From Oscillospiraceae bacterium (GTDB taxonomy: Bacteria; Bacillota; Clostridia; Oscillospirales; Acutalibacteraceae), in the NCBI GenBank assembly GCA_022508845.1, contig JAFLUL010000009.1:1-41685 (forward strand): 41,685 bases of DNA, written 5' to 3'. Position 1 is the stretch's first letter. Every line of letters begins with the position of its first letter. Made by a program: the position numbers and the translations under genes. This document shows positions 9,627-19,220 of this stretch, in pieces. The notes below the pieces were generated by a model that ran no database searches, was not told the DNA's origin, and saw nothing but the letters and a program-made list of their open reading frames with translations.

Positions 9627-10629
9627 TTTCAGAGATATACTGGCAATACCTTTCGGTTACGCGCTAGGCTGGCTATACGACATTTGCGGCAATTATCTTG
9701 TTGCTCTTGTTATTATAACCCTTGTGCTCAGACTGATCCTTTTGCCCTCGTCAATCAAGCAGCAAAAAAATTCAGCTAAGCAGATGCGCCTTCAGGCAAA
9801 GGTAAACAAAATAAGGGCAAAATATGCCGGTCAGCAGAGCCGGGAAGCTCAGATGAAGATATCGGAGGAAACTCAGGAGCTATACAGGCGCGAGGGCTTT
9901 AACGCCAGCACCGCGGGCTGCCTTCCTCTCTTATTCCAGCTCATCGTTATGATGGGTCTTTACGGAGCGATTTATTCTCCGCTTGAGCACGTTCTTCGCC
10001 TTTCCGACAGCGTTATTGAGGTTCTTACAAACGCCTATAATCTCGTTGCGGACACCGCATCCGCCAGTGCAAACAGCGCCTACAGGATGCAGCTTAATAT
10101 CTTAAACAAATTCTCGGATATCGTTGAAGTTCTTCCGTCCGTTGAAAATTCAAACCTTGTTACCGACGATATCATCGATAAAATTCAGAATTTTATCGGC
10201 CGCTTTACCATTCTCGGGATAGACCTCACTCAGATACCCAACGCCTGGAGAGAAATCGGCACAATTCTTCTTCTCATACCTATTTTAGCCGGACTTACGG
10301 CGTTTCTCTCTGCGGGCTTTACCTATTTCAGACAGAGAAAAACAAATCCCGAAATGGCCAAAAACCCCTCAATGGGCTGTATGACTTTTATGTCGCCCCT
10401 TATGAGCGTGGTATTTGCCTACACTCTTCCCGCAGGCATCGGATTTTACTGGATAATTTCAAATATTTTATCCTTTATCCAGATAATCGTTCTTTCATTT
10501 GCCATAAAGCCCGCGAATATTATCGCACAGCAGATGATAGACGAAACCGTAACCAGGCGTTCGCGCGAACAGAGCATTAAAAACACAAAGGCTCTCATGA
10601 AGGCTCGGGAAGAGCAGCAAAACAATTAA
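9619..10629 (+). CDS. yidC: Membrane protein insertase YidC/OxaI
   Basis: [60 protein letters not shown]. Confidence 0.96.
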   Translation: MTNFRDILAIPFGYALGWLYDICGNYLVALVIITLVLRLILLPSSIKQQKNSAKQMRLQAKVNKIRAKYAGQQSREAQMKISEETQELYRREGFNASTAGCLPLLFQLIVMMGLYGAIYSPLEHVLRLSDSVIEVLTNAYNLVADTASASANSAYRMQLNILNKFSDIVEVLPSVENSNLVTDDIIDKIQNFIGRFTILGIDLTQIPNAWREIGTILLLIPILAGLTAFLSAGFTYFRQRKTNPEMAKNPSMGCMTFMSPLMSVVFAYTLPAGIGFYWIISNILSFIQIIVLSFAIKPANIIAQQMIDETVTRRSREQSIKNTKALMKAREEQQNN

Positions 10630-10676
10630 ATACGACATTTCTGCCCAAAAACGGGCATTACGAAAGGACAAGCAGA

Positions 10677-11804
10677 ATGATAATCGAAAAAATCGGCACA
10701 GGCGCCACAACTGCCGAAGCCTTTGAAAACGCGAAGGTTCTCCTCGCAGCGCCGGAGGATGCCGAACTTCACAACGAAATAATTCAGGAAGCAAAGAAAA
10801 AGCTTTTCGGACTTAAAACAGAACCTGCAAAAGTAAGAGTTTGGTATGAAATAGAGGACCCGAAGCCCGCTCCCGCTCCTAAAGCCGCTCTGGCAAAACA
10901 GCCAAAACCCGCCCCCGCCGCAGAGAAAGAGGCAAACCAACCCCAGCAAAATCAGAAAAAGAAAAACGACCAGCCTAAAAAAGAGGCTCCCGCGAAAAAA
11001 GAACCCGCAGCAAAAAAAGAACCCGCGGCAAAAAAGGAAGCTCCTGTAAAAAAGGAAGCTCCTGCCAAAAAGGAAGCTCCTGCAAAAAAGGAGGCTCCCG
11101 CCGCAGAAAACATTGATGAAGCGCTTCCCGAGGAAAAATTTGCAACTCTCCCGATAGATGAAAACGATCCTGCGGTGAAATTCATCAGAATGATATTAAA
11201 GGGAATGAACATTGAAGACTGCGATATTTCTCTTCAGAAAAACGAAAATACCGAAGAATACATTTATAATCTTAGCTGCGGCAGCAACGAAGGCGCGCTG
11301 ATAGGCAGAAGAGGCGAAACTCTTGACGCCATACAGTATCTTTTAAGGCTCAGCGAAAGCAAGGGCACTCCGGAAGCAAATCACCGCAAGCTCACCGTAA
11401 ACGTTGGCGATTACAGAGAAAAAAGGACTCAGAGCCTTCGCATTTACGCTCAGAAGAGCGCAAAACAGGTGCTCAAATACGGCAGAAACGTTGCTCTTGA
11501 GCCTATGTCGGCATATGAAAGAAGAATCGTACACACCACCGTTCAGGGAATCGAGGGAGTTACCTCCCATTCTGTTGGCTCCGATTCCGGCAGAAAGGTT
11601 ATAATCTCGCTTGAAGAGGGCGTCACACCAACAAACCCCTCCCGCGGTTATTATAACCGCTCCCGTTCCGGCTCCGGCAGACGCGACTCTGGCTATCAGA
11701 AGAGAGAGCCCTATAAGCCCAGCGTAACCAGAGAGCCCCGCAAAGACAACGCCGGCGCGCTCTACGGCAAAATAGAGATCCCCGCAAAAACCGACGAAGA
11801 ATAA
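10677..11804 (+). CDS. jag: Jag/KhpB-type RNA-binding protein (Jag-N, KH, R3H) with extended KKEAPA linker
   Basis: N-terminal Jag domain, KH GALIGRRGETLDAIQYLL, R3H RRIVHTTVQGIEGVTSHSVG. Confidence 0.93.
   Translation: MIIEKIGTGATTAEAFENAKVLLAAPEDAELHNEIIQEAKKKLFGLKTEPAKVRVWYEIEDPKPAPAPKAALAKQPKPAPAAEKEANQPQQNQKKKNDQPKKEAPAKKEPAAKKEPAAKKEAPVKKEAPAKKEAPAKKEAPAAENIDEALPEEKFATLPIDENDPAVKFIRMILKGMNIEDCDISLQKNENTEEYIYNLSCGSNEGALIGRRGETLDAIQYLLRLSESKGTPEANHRKLTVNVGDYREKRTQSLRIYAQKSAKQVLKYGRNVALEPMSAYERRIVHTTVQGIEGVTSHSVGSDSGRKVIISLEEGVTPTNPSRGYYNRSRSGSGRRDSGYQKREPYKPSVTREPRKDNAGALYGKIEIPAKTDEE
10977..11102 (+). repeat. Seven 18-bp tandem repeats inside jag encoding KKEAPA/KKEPAA
   Basis: Unit AAAAAAGAGGCTCCCGCG / AAAAAGGAAGCTCCTGCA repeated at 18-bp period. 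Confidence 0.9.
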
Positions 11805-11824
11805 AATATTTAATTACAGACGAA

Positions 11825-11858
11825 ACACCGTAGCATTTATAGCTATGGTGTTTTTTTT
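11825..11858 (+). terminator. Intrinsic terminator after jag
   Basis: ACACCGTAGC/GCTATGGTGT stem followed by T8. Confidence 0.9.
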
Positions 11859-11933
11859 ACGGGAGCAATATCCCCGTGAGCTCCGGCGAACATATCTCCC
11901 GAACATATCCCATAAGGGCCGGCGAACAAACTC

Positions 11934-11962
11934 TTGACTTAAAAAAGTTTGTATGTTAAAAT
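11934..11962 (+). promoter_or_regulatory. Sigma-A-type promoter of the Cys-rich ORF/FAD oxidoreductase pair
   Basis: TTGACT, 17-bp spacer, TAAAAT. Confidence 0.7.
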
Positions 11963-12017
11963 AAATTAACGGACAGCGAGGCTGTTCGTTATTTGTTTTT
12001 CCGGGGAGGCAAAAGCT

Positions 12018-12194
12018 ATGGATTCTCAGTGTGACAACTGCATAAACTGCGAATATGACAGCGAATATGATGAATATTACTGCGGCGTTTCGCTGGATAT
12101 GGACGAAGCGGAGAGCTTTATGCTCGGAAAAACAAAAAGCTGTCCCTTTTACCGTCCGGGAGACGAATATACGATAGTCAGAAAACAGAACTGA
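12018..12194 (+). CDS. Small Cys-rich protein, 58 aa (DUF6472-like from recall); absent from supplied ORF track
   Basis: MDSQCDNCINCEYDSEYDEYYCGVSLDMDEAESFMLGKTKSCPFYRPGDEYTIVRKQN; SD GGGGAGG upstream; follows a promoter. Confidence 0.85.
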   Translation: MDSQCDNCINCEYDSEYDEYYCGVSLDMDEAESFMLGKTKSCPFYRPGDEYTIVRKQN

Positions 12195-12215
12195 AAACAG
12201 ATTGGAAGATGGAAA

Positions 12216-13619
12216 ATGAAAACGGATATTTGCATTGTAGGCGCGGGTCCAGCGGGAATATTCACGGCAATAGAACTGTTAAAAAAAGGCAGCAAAAAAA
12301 AGATAGTTATAGTTGAAAAGGGAAAGGCGATCGAAAAGAGAGCATGCCCGAAAAAGAAAACAAGAGAATGTGTAAACTGCAAGCCGAATTGCCATATAAC
12401 AACCGGCTTTTCAGGCGCGGGAGCATTTTCGGACGGCAAGCTCTCGCTTTCCTACGAGGTTGGCGGCGACCTGCCTATGCTCATAGGAGAGGGAAACGCT
12501 CAGGAGCTCATAAATTACACTGACGGTATATACCTTTCCTTCGGAGCGGACACTAAGGTTGAGGGAATAGAGGACACAGAAGAAAAAAAGACCATCCGCA
12601 AGCGCGCTATCGGCGCCGGGCTTAAGCTTGTTGACTGCCCGATAAGGCATCTCGGAACTGAAAAGGCTCAGGAGCTTTACTATTCCATTGAGCAGCACTT
12701 ATTAAATAACGGCGTTGAACTGCTTTTTGAAACCGAATGCAAAACGCTGCTGCTTGACAACGAAAACGGAAGATGCCTCGGAATCGAAGCAGAGCATGGC
12801 GGGCACAGCATTAGCATTGAGGCGGAGCACACAATTATTGCAACCGGCAGGCGCGGCGCGGACTGGCTTGAAAAGCTCTGCGCTCAGTATAACATAGCTC
12901 ACCAGCCCGGAACCGTTGATATAGGAGTCAGGGTTGAGGTCAGGAACGAAATTATGGAGATGGTTAATAAAACTCTCTATGAATCAAAGCTCATTGGCTA
13001 CCCGAAGCCCTTTAAGAACAAGGTTCGCACATTCTGTCAGAACCCCGGAGGCTTTGTAAGCCAGGAGAACTACGACAACAACCTTGCCGTTGTTAACGGA
13101 CACTCATATAAAGAGCTTAAATCCGACAACACAAATTTGGCGATTTTATGCTCCCACAACTTTTCGATACCATTTAATCAGCCCATTGAATATGCCCAAA
13201 AGGTGGGCGAGCTTACAAATATGCTTGCAAACGGACATATTCTTGTTCAGCGGTTCGGCGATATTCTTGACGGCAAGCGCACCTGGCAAAAGGAGCTTTC
13301 AAGAAGCAATCTCCGCCCAACTCTGCCCGACGCCGTTGCAGGCGACATTACCGCCGCCATGCCGTACAGAGCAATGATAAATATAATAAACTTTATAATT
13401 GCGGTGGATCAGGTTGTTCCCGGCTTTGCCGCAACCGAAACACTGCTCTATTCTCCCGAGCTTAAATTTTATTCAAACCGAATTAAAATGGATGAAAACT
13501 TCAACACAAGCGTTAAAGGGCTTCACTGCCTCGGAGATTCCTCCGGCTGGACAAGAGGACTTATGATGGCGTCGGTTATGGGCGTTAAAATGGGAAGAAT
13601 TCTTGCCTCGGAAGAATAA
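12216..13619 (+). CDS. NAD(P)/FAD-dependent oxidoreductase (COG2509-like)
   Basis: N-terminal CIVGAGPAGIFTAIELLKKG Rossmann motif; CxNCKPNC...GFSGAGAFSDGKLS; ATGRRGADWL. Confidence 0.92.
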   Translation: MKTDICIVGAGPAGIFTAIELLKKGSKKKIVIVEKGKAIEKRACPKKKTRECVNCKPNCHITTGFSGAGAFSDGKLSLSYEVGGDLPMLIGEGNAQELINYTDGIYLSFGADTKVEGIEDTEEKKTIRKRAIGAGLKLVDCPIRHLGTEKAQELYYSIEQHLLNNGVELLFETECKTLLLDNENGRCLGIEAEHGGHSISIEAEHTIIATGRRGADWLEKLCAQYNIAHQPGTVDIGVRVEVRNEIMEMVNKTLYESKLIGYPKPFKNKVRTFCQNPGGFVSQENYDNNLAVVNGHSYKELKSDNTNLAILCSHNFSIPFNQPIEYAQKVGELTNMLANGHILVQRFGDILDGKRTWQKELSRSNLRPTLPDAVAGDITAAMPYRAMINIINFIIAVDQVVPGFAATETLLYSPELKFYSNRIKMDENFNTSVKGLHCLGDSSGWTRGLMMASVMGVKMGRILASEE

Positions 13620-13644
13620 AATTTTCAAGTAATCATCTGCATAA

Positions 13645-13685
13645 AAAAGTAACCGCCGCCTTGGAAAGGTACGGTTACTTTTTTT
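13645..13685 (+). terminator. Intrinsic terminator after the FAD oxidoreductase
   Basis: AAGTAACCG/CGGTTACTT stem followed by T-run. Confidence 0.85.
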
Positions 13686-13783
13686 ACCGAAACATTATGA
13701 GGGCAATACCGTATATCGACCGTATTCCTCTGTTGCTTTTATATTATATGTCTGAGAACACACTCTTATCAACGTTTTTTTAA

Positions 13784-14743
13784 TTACGGAACATAAACAT
13801 TCCATCCTTCGTTAAATACGCTGTAATAATCGAAATAGTCGGTACAGAATTCGGGCATAATCTCTATTCCCAGCGGGCTGAAGATCTGGTTTTCGATGGT
13901 TATAATATATTCCCCCATACCGCAATAAATATAAACCAGATTCTGCCCCTTATGCGCCTGGAGAAAATCGTTATAGGTTGAAAACCACGGAGCGCCGAAG
14001 GAAGGAGTTGAAAAAATCTCGCCGTTTTCCTTATAAAGCGTTACAATAGCAACAAGCGAAGAACCGTTATAAACAAGATAATCCCTGAAATTAACCTTTA
14101 TTTCAAGTGGGTCGGAAGCGGAAACGTTCACATGGCAATAGCCCTTTTCCGAAATAACGATATTGTCAGTTTCAACTCCGGAAGAGGATAGCGACGAAAT
14201 AAGCGACTGCATATTTTCGGAAAAATAGATTGCGGCTTCCTCATCCGACAAAGGCTCGCCGGTTATAGCTTTTTCCACGCGAGTCCAGTTACGTGTTTCT
14301 CCCGGTTGGCTGCTGCTTGGTGCGGCACAATTCGGATTCGAAAAATCATTTTCAGGGGAATAACCCGAGGAATACTGCTCAACTATACCACCATCGGGCA
14401 CTGCTGTATGTCCGACAGGCGGGGCGGTGGTCTGCTCGCCGGCATAGCACGAATCGGACTCAATTATGTGAGTTTCAAAGGCAGGCTCTGTAACGCTTTC
14501 CTCCGTGGGGCTGCCGAAAGCCGGTGTACCGCTGTAATCGCCCATTTCCGGTTCGCCCATTGAGACCGGGTTTAAATCAATTTCAAAGTGGTTTATTAAA
14601 ACAGCGGCAGTAAGCACGGCAGCAAAAACGCAGACGCAAACACCGGAGACTTTTTTTACCGTTTTATTGCGGTGTTGCTTTTTTTTGACATAAGCGTCTC
14701 TTTTTGAAATTACGGAATTAAAGGTTTCGTCATAGGTCTTCAT
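13784..14743 (-). CDS. Single-pass membrane protein, putative anti-sigma factor / extracytoplasmic sensor
   Basis: Short cytoplasmic N-terminus, one TM (VSGVCVCVFAAVLTAAVLI), long T/S/P-rich then globular ectodomain; overlaps the sigma-factor gene. Confidence 0.7.
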   Translation of the reverse strand: MKTYDETFNSVISKRDAYVKKKQHRNKTVKKVSGVCVCVFAAVLTAAVLINHFEIDLNPVSMGEPEMGDYSGTPAFGSPTEESVTEPAFETHIIESDSCYAGEQTTAPPVGHTAVPDGGIVEQYSSGYSPENDFSNPNCAAPSSSQPGETRNWTRVEKAITGEPLSDEEAAIYFSENMQSLISSLSSSGVETDNIVISEKGYCHVNVSASDPLEIKVNFRDYLVYNGSSLVAIVTLYKENGEIFSTPSFGAPWFSTYNDFLQAHKGQNLVYIYCGMGEYIITIENQIFSPLGIEIMPEFCTDYFDYYSVFNEGWNVYVP

Positions 14744-15284
14744 AGGTAAAGCCCTCCTTAAGCATTTCGTTTTTGAGCGCGTTTCTCGCGCGATAGAGCA
14801 GAGTTTCCATACCGTGGGCGGATTTTTTCATTATTACTGCCGCTTCGGCTGCCCTAAACCCGTCAAAATAACAGAGCCACAACGCCTGACGGTATTCGGG
14901 TTTCAGATTCAGCATACAAGAATGAAGCAGTCTTGTTTTTTCATCATTAAAATAAGCCCGTTCGGGGTTTTCGTATTCAGAGGCATATTGCGCGCTTTCG
15001 TCAAGAGAAAGAGGCGCGTTTTTTATTTTTCGAAGATAGCTTCTCGCTTCATTCCCGCCGATGGCATAGAGCCAAGTTTTAAATGACGATCTCTCATTAA
15101 ACCTCGGCTTTTTTGTTGCCAGCCGAACAAACACGTCCTCGGCGATATCCTCAGCTATCACTATATCGCCCGTAAAGCCGCATATAAAATACACCAGTCC
15201 GTCACGGTACAGCCGGACTAATTCAGCTATGCCCTCATCATCTCCGGCAAGAAAACGGCGGTAGCTACTTGCACCGTTATCCAT
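14730..15284 (-). CDS. ECF-type RNA polymerase sigma factor
   Basis: Region 2 IAEDIAEDVFVRLATKKPRFNERSSFKTWLYAIGGNEARSYLRK; region 4 LKPEYRQALWLCYFDGFRAAEAAVIMKKS. Confidence 0.92.
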   Translation of the reverse strand: MDNGASSYRRFLAGDDEGIAELVRLYRDGLVYFICGFTGDIVIAEDIAEDVFVRLATKKPRFNERSSFKTWLYAIGGNEARSYLRKIKNAPLSLDESAQYASEYENPERAYFNDEKTRLLHSCMLNLKPEYRQALWLCYFDGFRAAEAAVIMKKSAHGMETLLYRARNALKNEMLKEGFTYEDL

Positions 15285-15358
15285 ACTTACGCCCTGCCCT
15301 TTCCGAAGAACTTTTTTTGTTCTTCACCTATTTGACGCACAAAATTAAAAAAACTCAC

Positions 15359-15405
15359 AAAAAAAAAGAGTTCAGAAATTAGAGTTAAATCTAAACTCTG
15401 AACTC
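15359..15405 (-). terminator. Intrinsic terminator downstream of gpmI
   Basis: Nested IR GAGTTCAGA-TTAGA...TCTAA-TCTGAACTC (15368-15405); minus-strand T9 at 15367-15359. Confidence 0.8.
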
Positions 15406-15499
15406 TAAGCATATATAATTTCGTAATGCGGAATTCCGGGAACCTGCGGTCGGCATTATTATAATTTATAATTACGAATTCCGAAGTCCTGATCCCGAA

Positions 15500-17017
15500 T
15501 TATTCTTTTATAAGACTCTCCCCTGTCATTTCCTTTGGCTGGGGAAGTCCCATAACCTTAAGCATTGTTGGACAGATATCGGCAAGCCTGCCGCCTTCTT
15601 TAAGCTCACCGTTCATTCCCACCATACAGAATGGTACGGGATTTGTTGTGTGGGGGGTAAAGGGCTTGCCGTCGGGGCCTACCATCATATCGGCGTTGCC
15701 GTGGTCGGCGGTTATAAAGCACACACCGCCCATTTTGAGGGTTGCGTCCACAACTCTGCCAACGCATTCGTCAACAGCCTCAACCGCCTTAACGGCAGCC
15801 TCAAACACGCCTGTGTGGCCAACCATATCGCAGTTTGCAAAATTGAGGATGACCGCGTCATATTTTCCGGAAAGGATCTGCTCGCACACCGCATCGCATA
15901 CTTCATAGGCGCTCATTTCGGGCTTTAAGTCAAAGGTGGGAACATCGGGAGACTGAATGAGAATTCTGTCCTCTCCGTTAAAGGTCTTTTCCTCGCCGCC
16001 GTTAAAGAAGAACGTAACGTGGGCATATTTTTGAGTTTCGGCAATTCTGAGCTGGGTTTTGCCGTTATCCTGAAGATACTCGCCGAAGGTATTCTTAAGC
16101 TCTTCGGGCGGGAAAGCAACGCTCACATTCGGCATACTCTCGTCATACTGCGTCATACAAACATAGTTTAGCGGGAAGAAGCCGTTTTTGCGCTCAAAGC
16201 CGTCAAAATCCGGGTCAACAAATGTGCGGGTTATCTGACGGGCGCGGTCGGGGCGGAAATTAAAGAAGATAACACTGTCATTCGCCTTTACAGTTCCTTC
16301 CTTATTCACAACGGTTGGAACGATGAATTCATCGGTAACATCGCTGTCATAGGATTTTTGCATAGCGTCAACGGGATCGGTATTCTCTATGCCCTCGCCG
16401 TAAACAAAGGCTGAATATGCCTTTTGGACTCTGTCCCATGCAAAATCTCTGTCCATTGCGTAGTATCTTCCGGTTATGGTTGCGATACCAGCCAAGCCCA
16501 GCTCGGCGCACTTTTTTTCGGTTTCGGCAATAAAGCCCTTACCGGAGGTTACGCTAACGTCTCTGCCGTCCATAATGCAGTGAACGTAAACCTTTGTAAG
16601 TCCGTATTTTTTTGCCATTTCGAGAATGCCGAAAAGGTGGTCTATATGAGAGTGAACTCCGCCGTCGGAAAGAAGTCCCATAAGGTGAAGGGCTGTGCCG
16701 TTCTTCTTACAGTTTTCCATGGCGTTTATAACTGCGGGAATTTTTTCAAAATCGCCGTCCTGAATGCTCTTTGATATTTTAACGAGCATCTGATAAACAA
16801 TTCTGCCCGCGCCGATATTTGTGTGTCCGACCTCGCTGTTGCCCATCTGACCGTCAGGCAGACCTACGTCAAGCCCCGACGCTCCTATGGTTGTAAAAGG
16901 ATTTTCGGAGAAGAATTTTGTTAAATTCGGCGTTTTTGCGGCTTTAATAGCATTTCCGCCAACATCCTCACGGATGCCGAAGCCGTCCATAATACATAAA
17001 ACTACAGGTTTTTTCAT
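15500..17017 (-). CDS. gpmI: 2,3-bisphosphoglycerate-independent phosphoglycerate mutase
   Basis: MDGFGIREDVGGNAI...GQMGNSEVGHTNIGAGRIVYQ; ITADHGNADMM. Confidence 0.98.
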   Translation of the reverse strand: MKKPVVLCIMDGFGIREDVGGNAIKAAKTPNLTKFFSENPFTTIGASGLDVGLPDGQMGNSEVGHTNIGAGRIVYQMLVKISKSIQDGDFEKIPAVINAMENCKKNGTALHLMGLLSDGGVHSHIDHLFGILEMAKKYGLTKVYVHCIMDGRDVSVTSGKGFIAETEKKCAELGLAGIATITGRYYAMDRDFAWDRVQKAYSAFVYGEGIENTDPVDAMQKSYDSDVTDEFIVPTVVNKEGTVKANDSVIFFNFRPDRARQITRTFVDPDFDGFERKNGFFPLNYVCMTQYDESMPNVSVAFPPEELKNTFGEYLQDNGKTQLRIAETQKYAHVTFFFNGGEEKTFNGEDRILIQSPDVPTFDLKPEMSAYEVCDAVCEQILSGKYDAVILNFANCDMVGHTGVFEAAVKAVEAVDECVGRVVDATLKMGGVCFITADHGNADMMVGPDGKPFTPHTTNPVPFCMVGMNGELKEGGRLADICPTMLKVMGLPQPKEMTGESLIKE

Positions 17018-17113
17018 ATTTTACCTCACTTTGGCAGCCGCTTAATTACCGCGTCTGCTTAAATAACAGAACACGGAACCCGGGTGCGCCGGATTCCGAA
17101 TAATCATTTTAAT

Positions 17114-17881
17114 TTATTTGGATGCTGCCTTAACTATAACAGAGAAATCCTCCGCCTTAAGGGAAGCGCCGCCTATAAGACCGCCGTCAACATTCACCTT
17201 TGAAAGAAGACCCTCGGCGTTTTTGGCGTTCATGGAGCCGCCGTATTGAATGGTAACGGTTTCGGCAACCTCTTTTGAGTAGGCTGCGGCAACAGCGTTG
17301 CGAACGAATCCGTTGCCCTCGTCCGCCTGATCGTCGGTGGCGGTAACGCCGGTACCTATAGCCCAAACAGGTTCATAGGCTATGATAACGTTTTTGAGAA
17401 GCTCTGCCGAAACTCCGGTTAAAGCTATTTTGGTTTGATACTCAAGCAGAGCCTCGGTATAGCCGAGCTCGCGCTGCTCAAGAGTTTCGCCAACGCAGAG
17501 AATAACCTTGAGACCCGCGTTAAGAGCGGCAAGGGTGCGAAGATTTACGGTCTGATCGGTCTCACCGAAATACTGTCTTCTCTCGCTGTGGCCTATAATA
17601 ACATATTCAACTCCAACCGCCTTAAGCATATCTGCACTCACTTCGCCTGTGTATGCTCCGGAAGCCTTGAAATGCACGTTCTCGGCGCCTATTTTTATGT
17701 TTGATCCCTTCGCGGCTTCGATTGCCGCGGGGATATCAACATAGGGTACGCAGAGAACAACATCGCACTGAGCGTCTTTAACCAGGGGCTTCATTTCTTC
17801 GATGAGAGCCTTTGCTTCATCGGGGGTTTTGTTCATTTTCCAGTTGCCGGCTATAACAGCAGTTCTTTTTTCTTTATTCAT
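17114..17881 (-). CDS. tpiA: Triosephosphate isomerase
   Basis: AGNWKMNKT; VIIGHSERRQYFGETD; IAYEPVWAIGTG; start set at ATG 17881 with AGGTG SD (track uses a TTG at 17887). Confidence 0.98.
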   Translation of the reverse strand: MNKEKRTAVIAGNWKMNKTPDEAKALIEEMKPLVKDAQCDVVLCVPYVDIPAAIEAAKGSNIKIGAENVHFKASGAYTGEVSADMLKAVGVEYVIIGHSERRQYFGETDQTVNLRTLAALNAGLKVILCVGETLEQRELGYTEALLEYQTKIALTGVSAELLKNVIIAYEPVWAIGTGVTATDDQADEGNGFVRNAVAAAYSKEVAETVTIQYGGSMNAKNAEGLLSKVNVDGGLIGGASLKAEDFSVIVKAASK

Positions 17882-17902
17882 ATCCAAACACCTATAATAA
17901 AA

Positions 17903-19093
17903 TTATTTTTCGTCTATGCAGGCGATGCCGGGAAGCTCTTTGCCCTCAAGGAACTCAAGGGACGCGCCGCCGCCTGTTGAAATATGGCTCATCTTATCGG
18001 CGAAGCCGAGCTTTTTGATGGCCGCTGCCGAATCGCCGCCGCCAATGATGGAGATAGCGTTGGTTTCAGCTATGCCCTTTGCAACGGCAACGGTTCCGTT
18101 TGCAAAGTTTTCCCATTCGGAAACTCCCATGGGACCGTTCCAGATTATTGTTCCGGCGTCCTTAATAGATTTCTGATAAAGCTCGCTGGTAACGGGGCCG
18201 ATGTCAAGACCCATCCAGCCATCGGGAATGGAATCGGAATATATAGTCATATGCTCAGCGTTTTCGTCATACTTAGTTGCGATGATATTATCAACGGGAA
18301 GAAGGAAGTCCTTTTTAAGCTCCTTTGCCTTTGCCATCATATTTTTTGCGTTTTCAATGTTTTCAGAGTCAACGAGAGAATTACCAACGTTATAGCCCTG
18401 AGCGGCAAAGAAGGTGTAAGCCATACCGCCGCCGATGATGACCTTATCGCACTTTTCAAGCAGATTGTTTATAACGCCTATCTTATCGGATACCTTTGCG
18501 CCTCCGAGAATGGCAACAAGAGGTCTTTTGGGAGCTTCAAGAGCACCGCCGATAAATTCAATTTCTTTCTGAATGAGGTAGCCGACTGCCGAGGGAAGAT
18601 AATCGGCAACGCCGGTGGTGGAGGAATGAGCTCTGTGAGCCGAGCCGAAAGCATCGTTTACATATATATCGGCAAGAGCTGCAAACTTCTTTGAAAGCTC
18701 GGGATCGTTCTTGGTTTCGCCGGGCTCAAAGCGTACGTTTTCAAGCAGCATAACATCGCCTTCGTTAAGCTCTGAAGCAAGCTTCTGCGCGCATTCGCCA
18801 ACAACATCGCAGGCAAGCTTAACTTCTTTTCCGAGAAGCTCTGAAAGACGCGCCGCAACGGGAGCCATGGAAAACTCGGGGTTAACTTCACCCTTCGGTC
18901 TGCCGAGATGGGAGCAAAGGATGAGCTTTGCGCCGTTTTCGATGAGATATTTTATTGTTGGAAGAGAGGCAACTATTCTCTTATCGCTTGTTATAACGCC
19001 GTTTTCCATTTTTACGTTGAAATCGCAGCGAACTAAAACCTTTTTGCCTTTAACTTCAATGTCTTCAACTGTTTTTTTGTTGAGTGTGCTCAT
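17903..19093 (-). CDS. pgk: Phosphoglycerate kinase
   Basis: [50 protein letters not shown]. Confidence 0.98.
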   Translation of the reverse strand: MSTLNKKTVEDIEVKGKKVLVRCDFNVKMENGVITSDKRIVASLPTIKYLIENGAKLILCSHLGRPKGEVNPEFSMAPVAARLSELLGKEVKLACDVVGECAQKLASELNEGDVMLLENVRFEPGETKNDPELSKKFAALADIYVNDAFGSAHRAHSSTTGVADYLPSAVGYLIQKEIEFIGGALEAPKRPLVAILGGAKVSDKIGVINNLLEKCDKVIIGGGMAYTFFAAQGYNVGNSLVDSENIENAKNMMAKAKELKKDFLLPVDNIIATKYDENAEHMTIYSDSIPDGWMGLDIGPVTSELYQKSIKDAGTIIWNGPMGVSEWENFANGTVAVAKGIAETNAISIIGGGDSAAAIKKLGFADKMSHISTGGGASLEFLEGKELPGIACIDEK

Positions 19094-19131
19094 TTTTCAT
19101 TTCTCCTTGATATAGAATTTATTTTTAATTT

Positions 19132-19160
19132 ATTTTATAACAATGTTAATTTTTTATCAA
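19132..19160 (-). promoter_or_regulatory. Sigma-A-type promoter of pgk-tpiA-gpmI
   Basis: Minus strand TTGATA, 17-bp spacer, TAAAAT. Confidence 0.75.
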
Positions 19161-19220
19161 TCCGCAAAGTAAACAAAGGAAATTTATTCCCCGAGGTTTT
19201 TTTATACAAAAATTCTCAAT

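Noticed and set aside
10977-11102. Tandem repeats considered as a CRISPR-like array
   Set aside because: 18-bp contiguous in-frame units with no spacers, inside jag.
15359-15405. Nested inverted repeat first considered a dispersed repeat related to 8522-8592
   Set aside because: It ends in T9 on the minus strand downstream of gpmI, so an intrinsic terminator explains it; shared ATCTAAACTCT is short.
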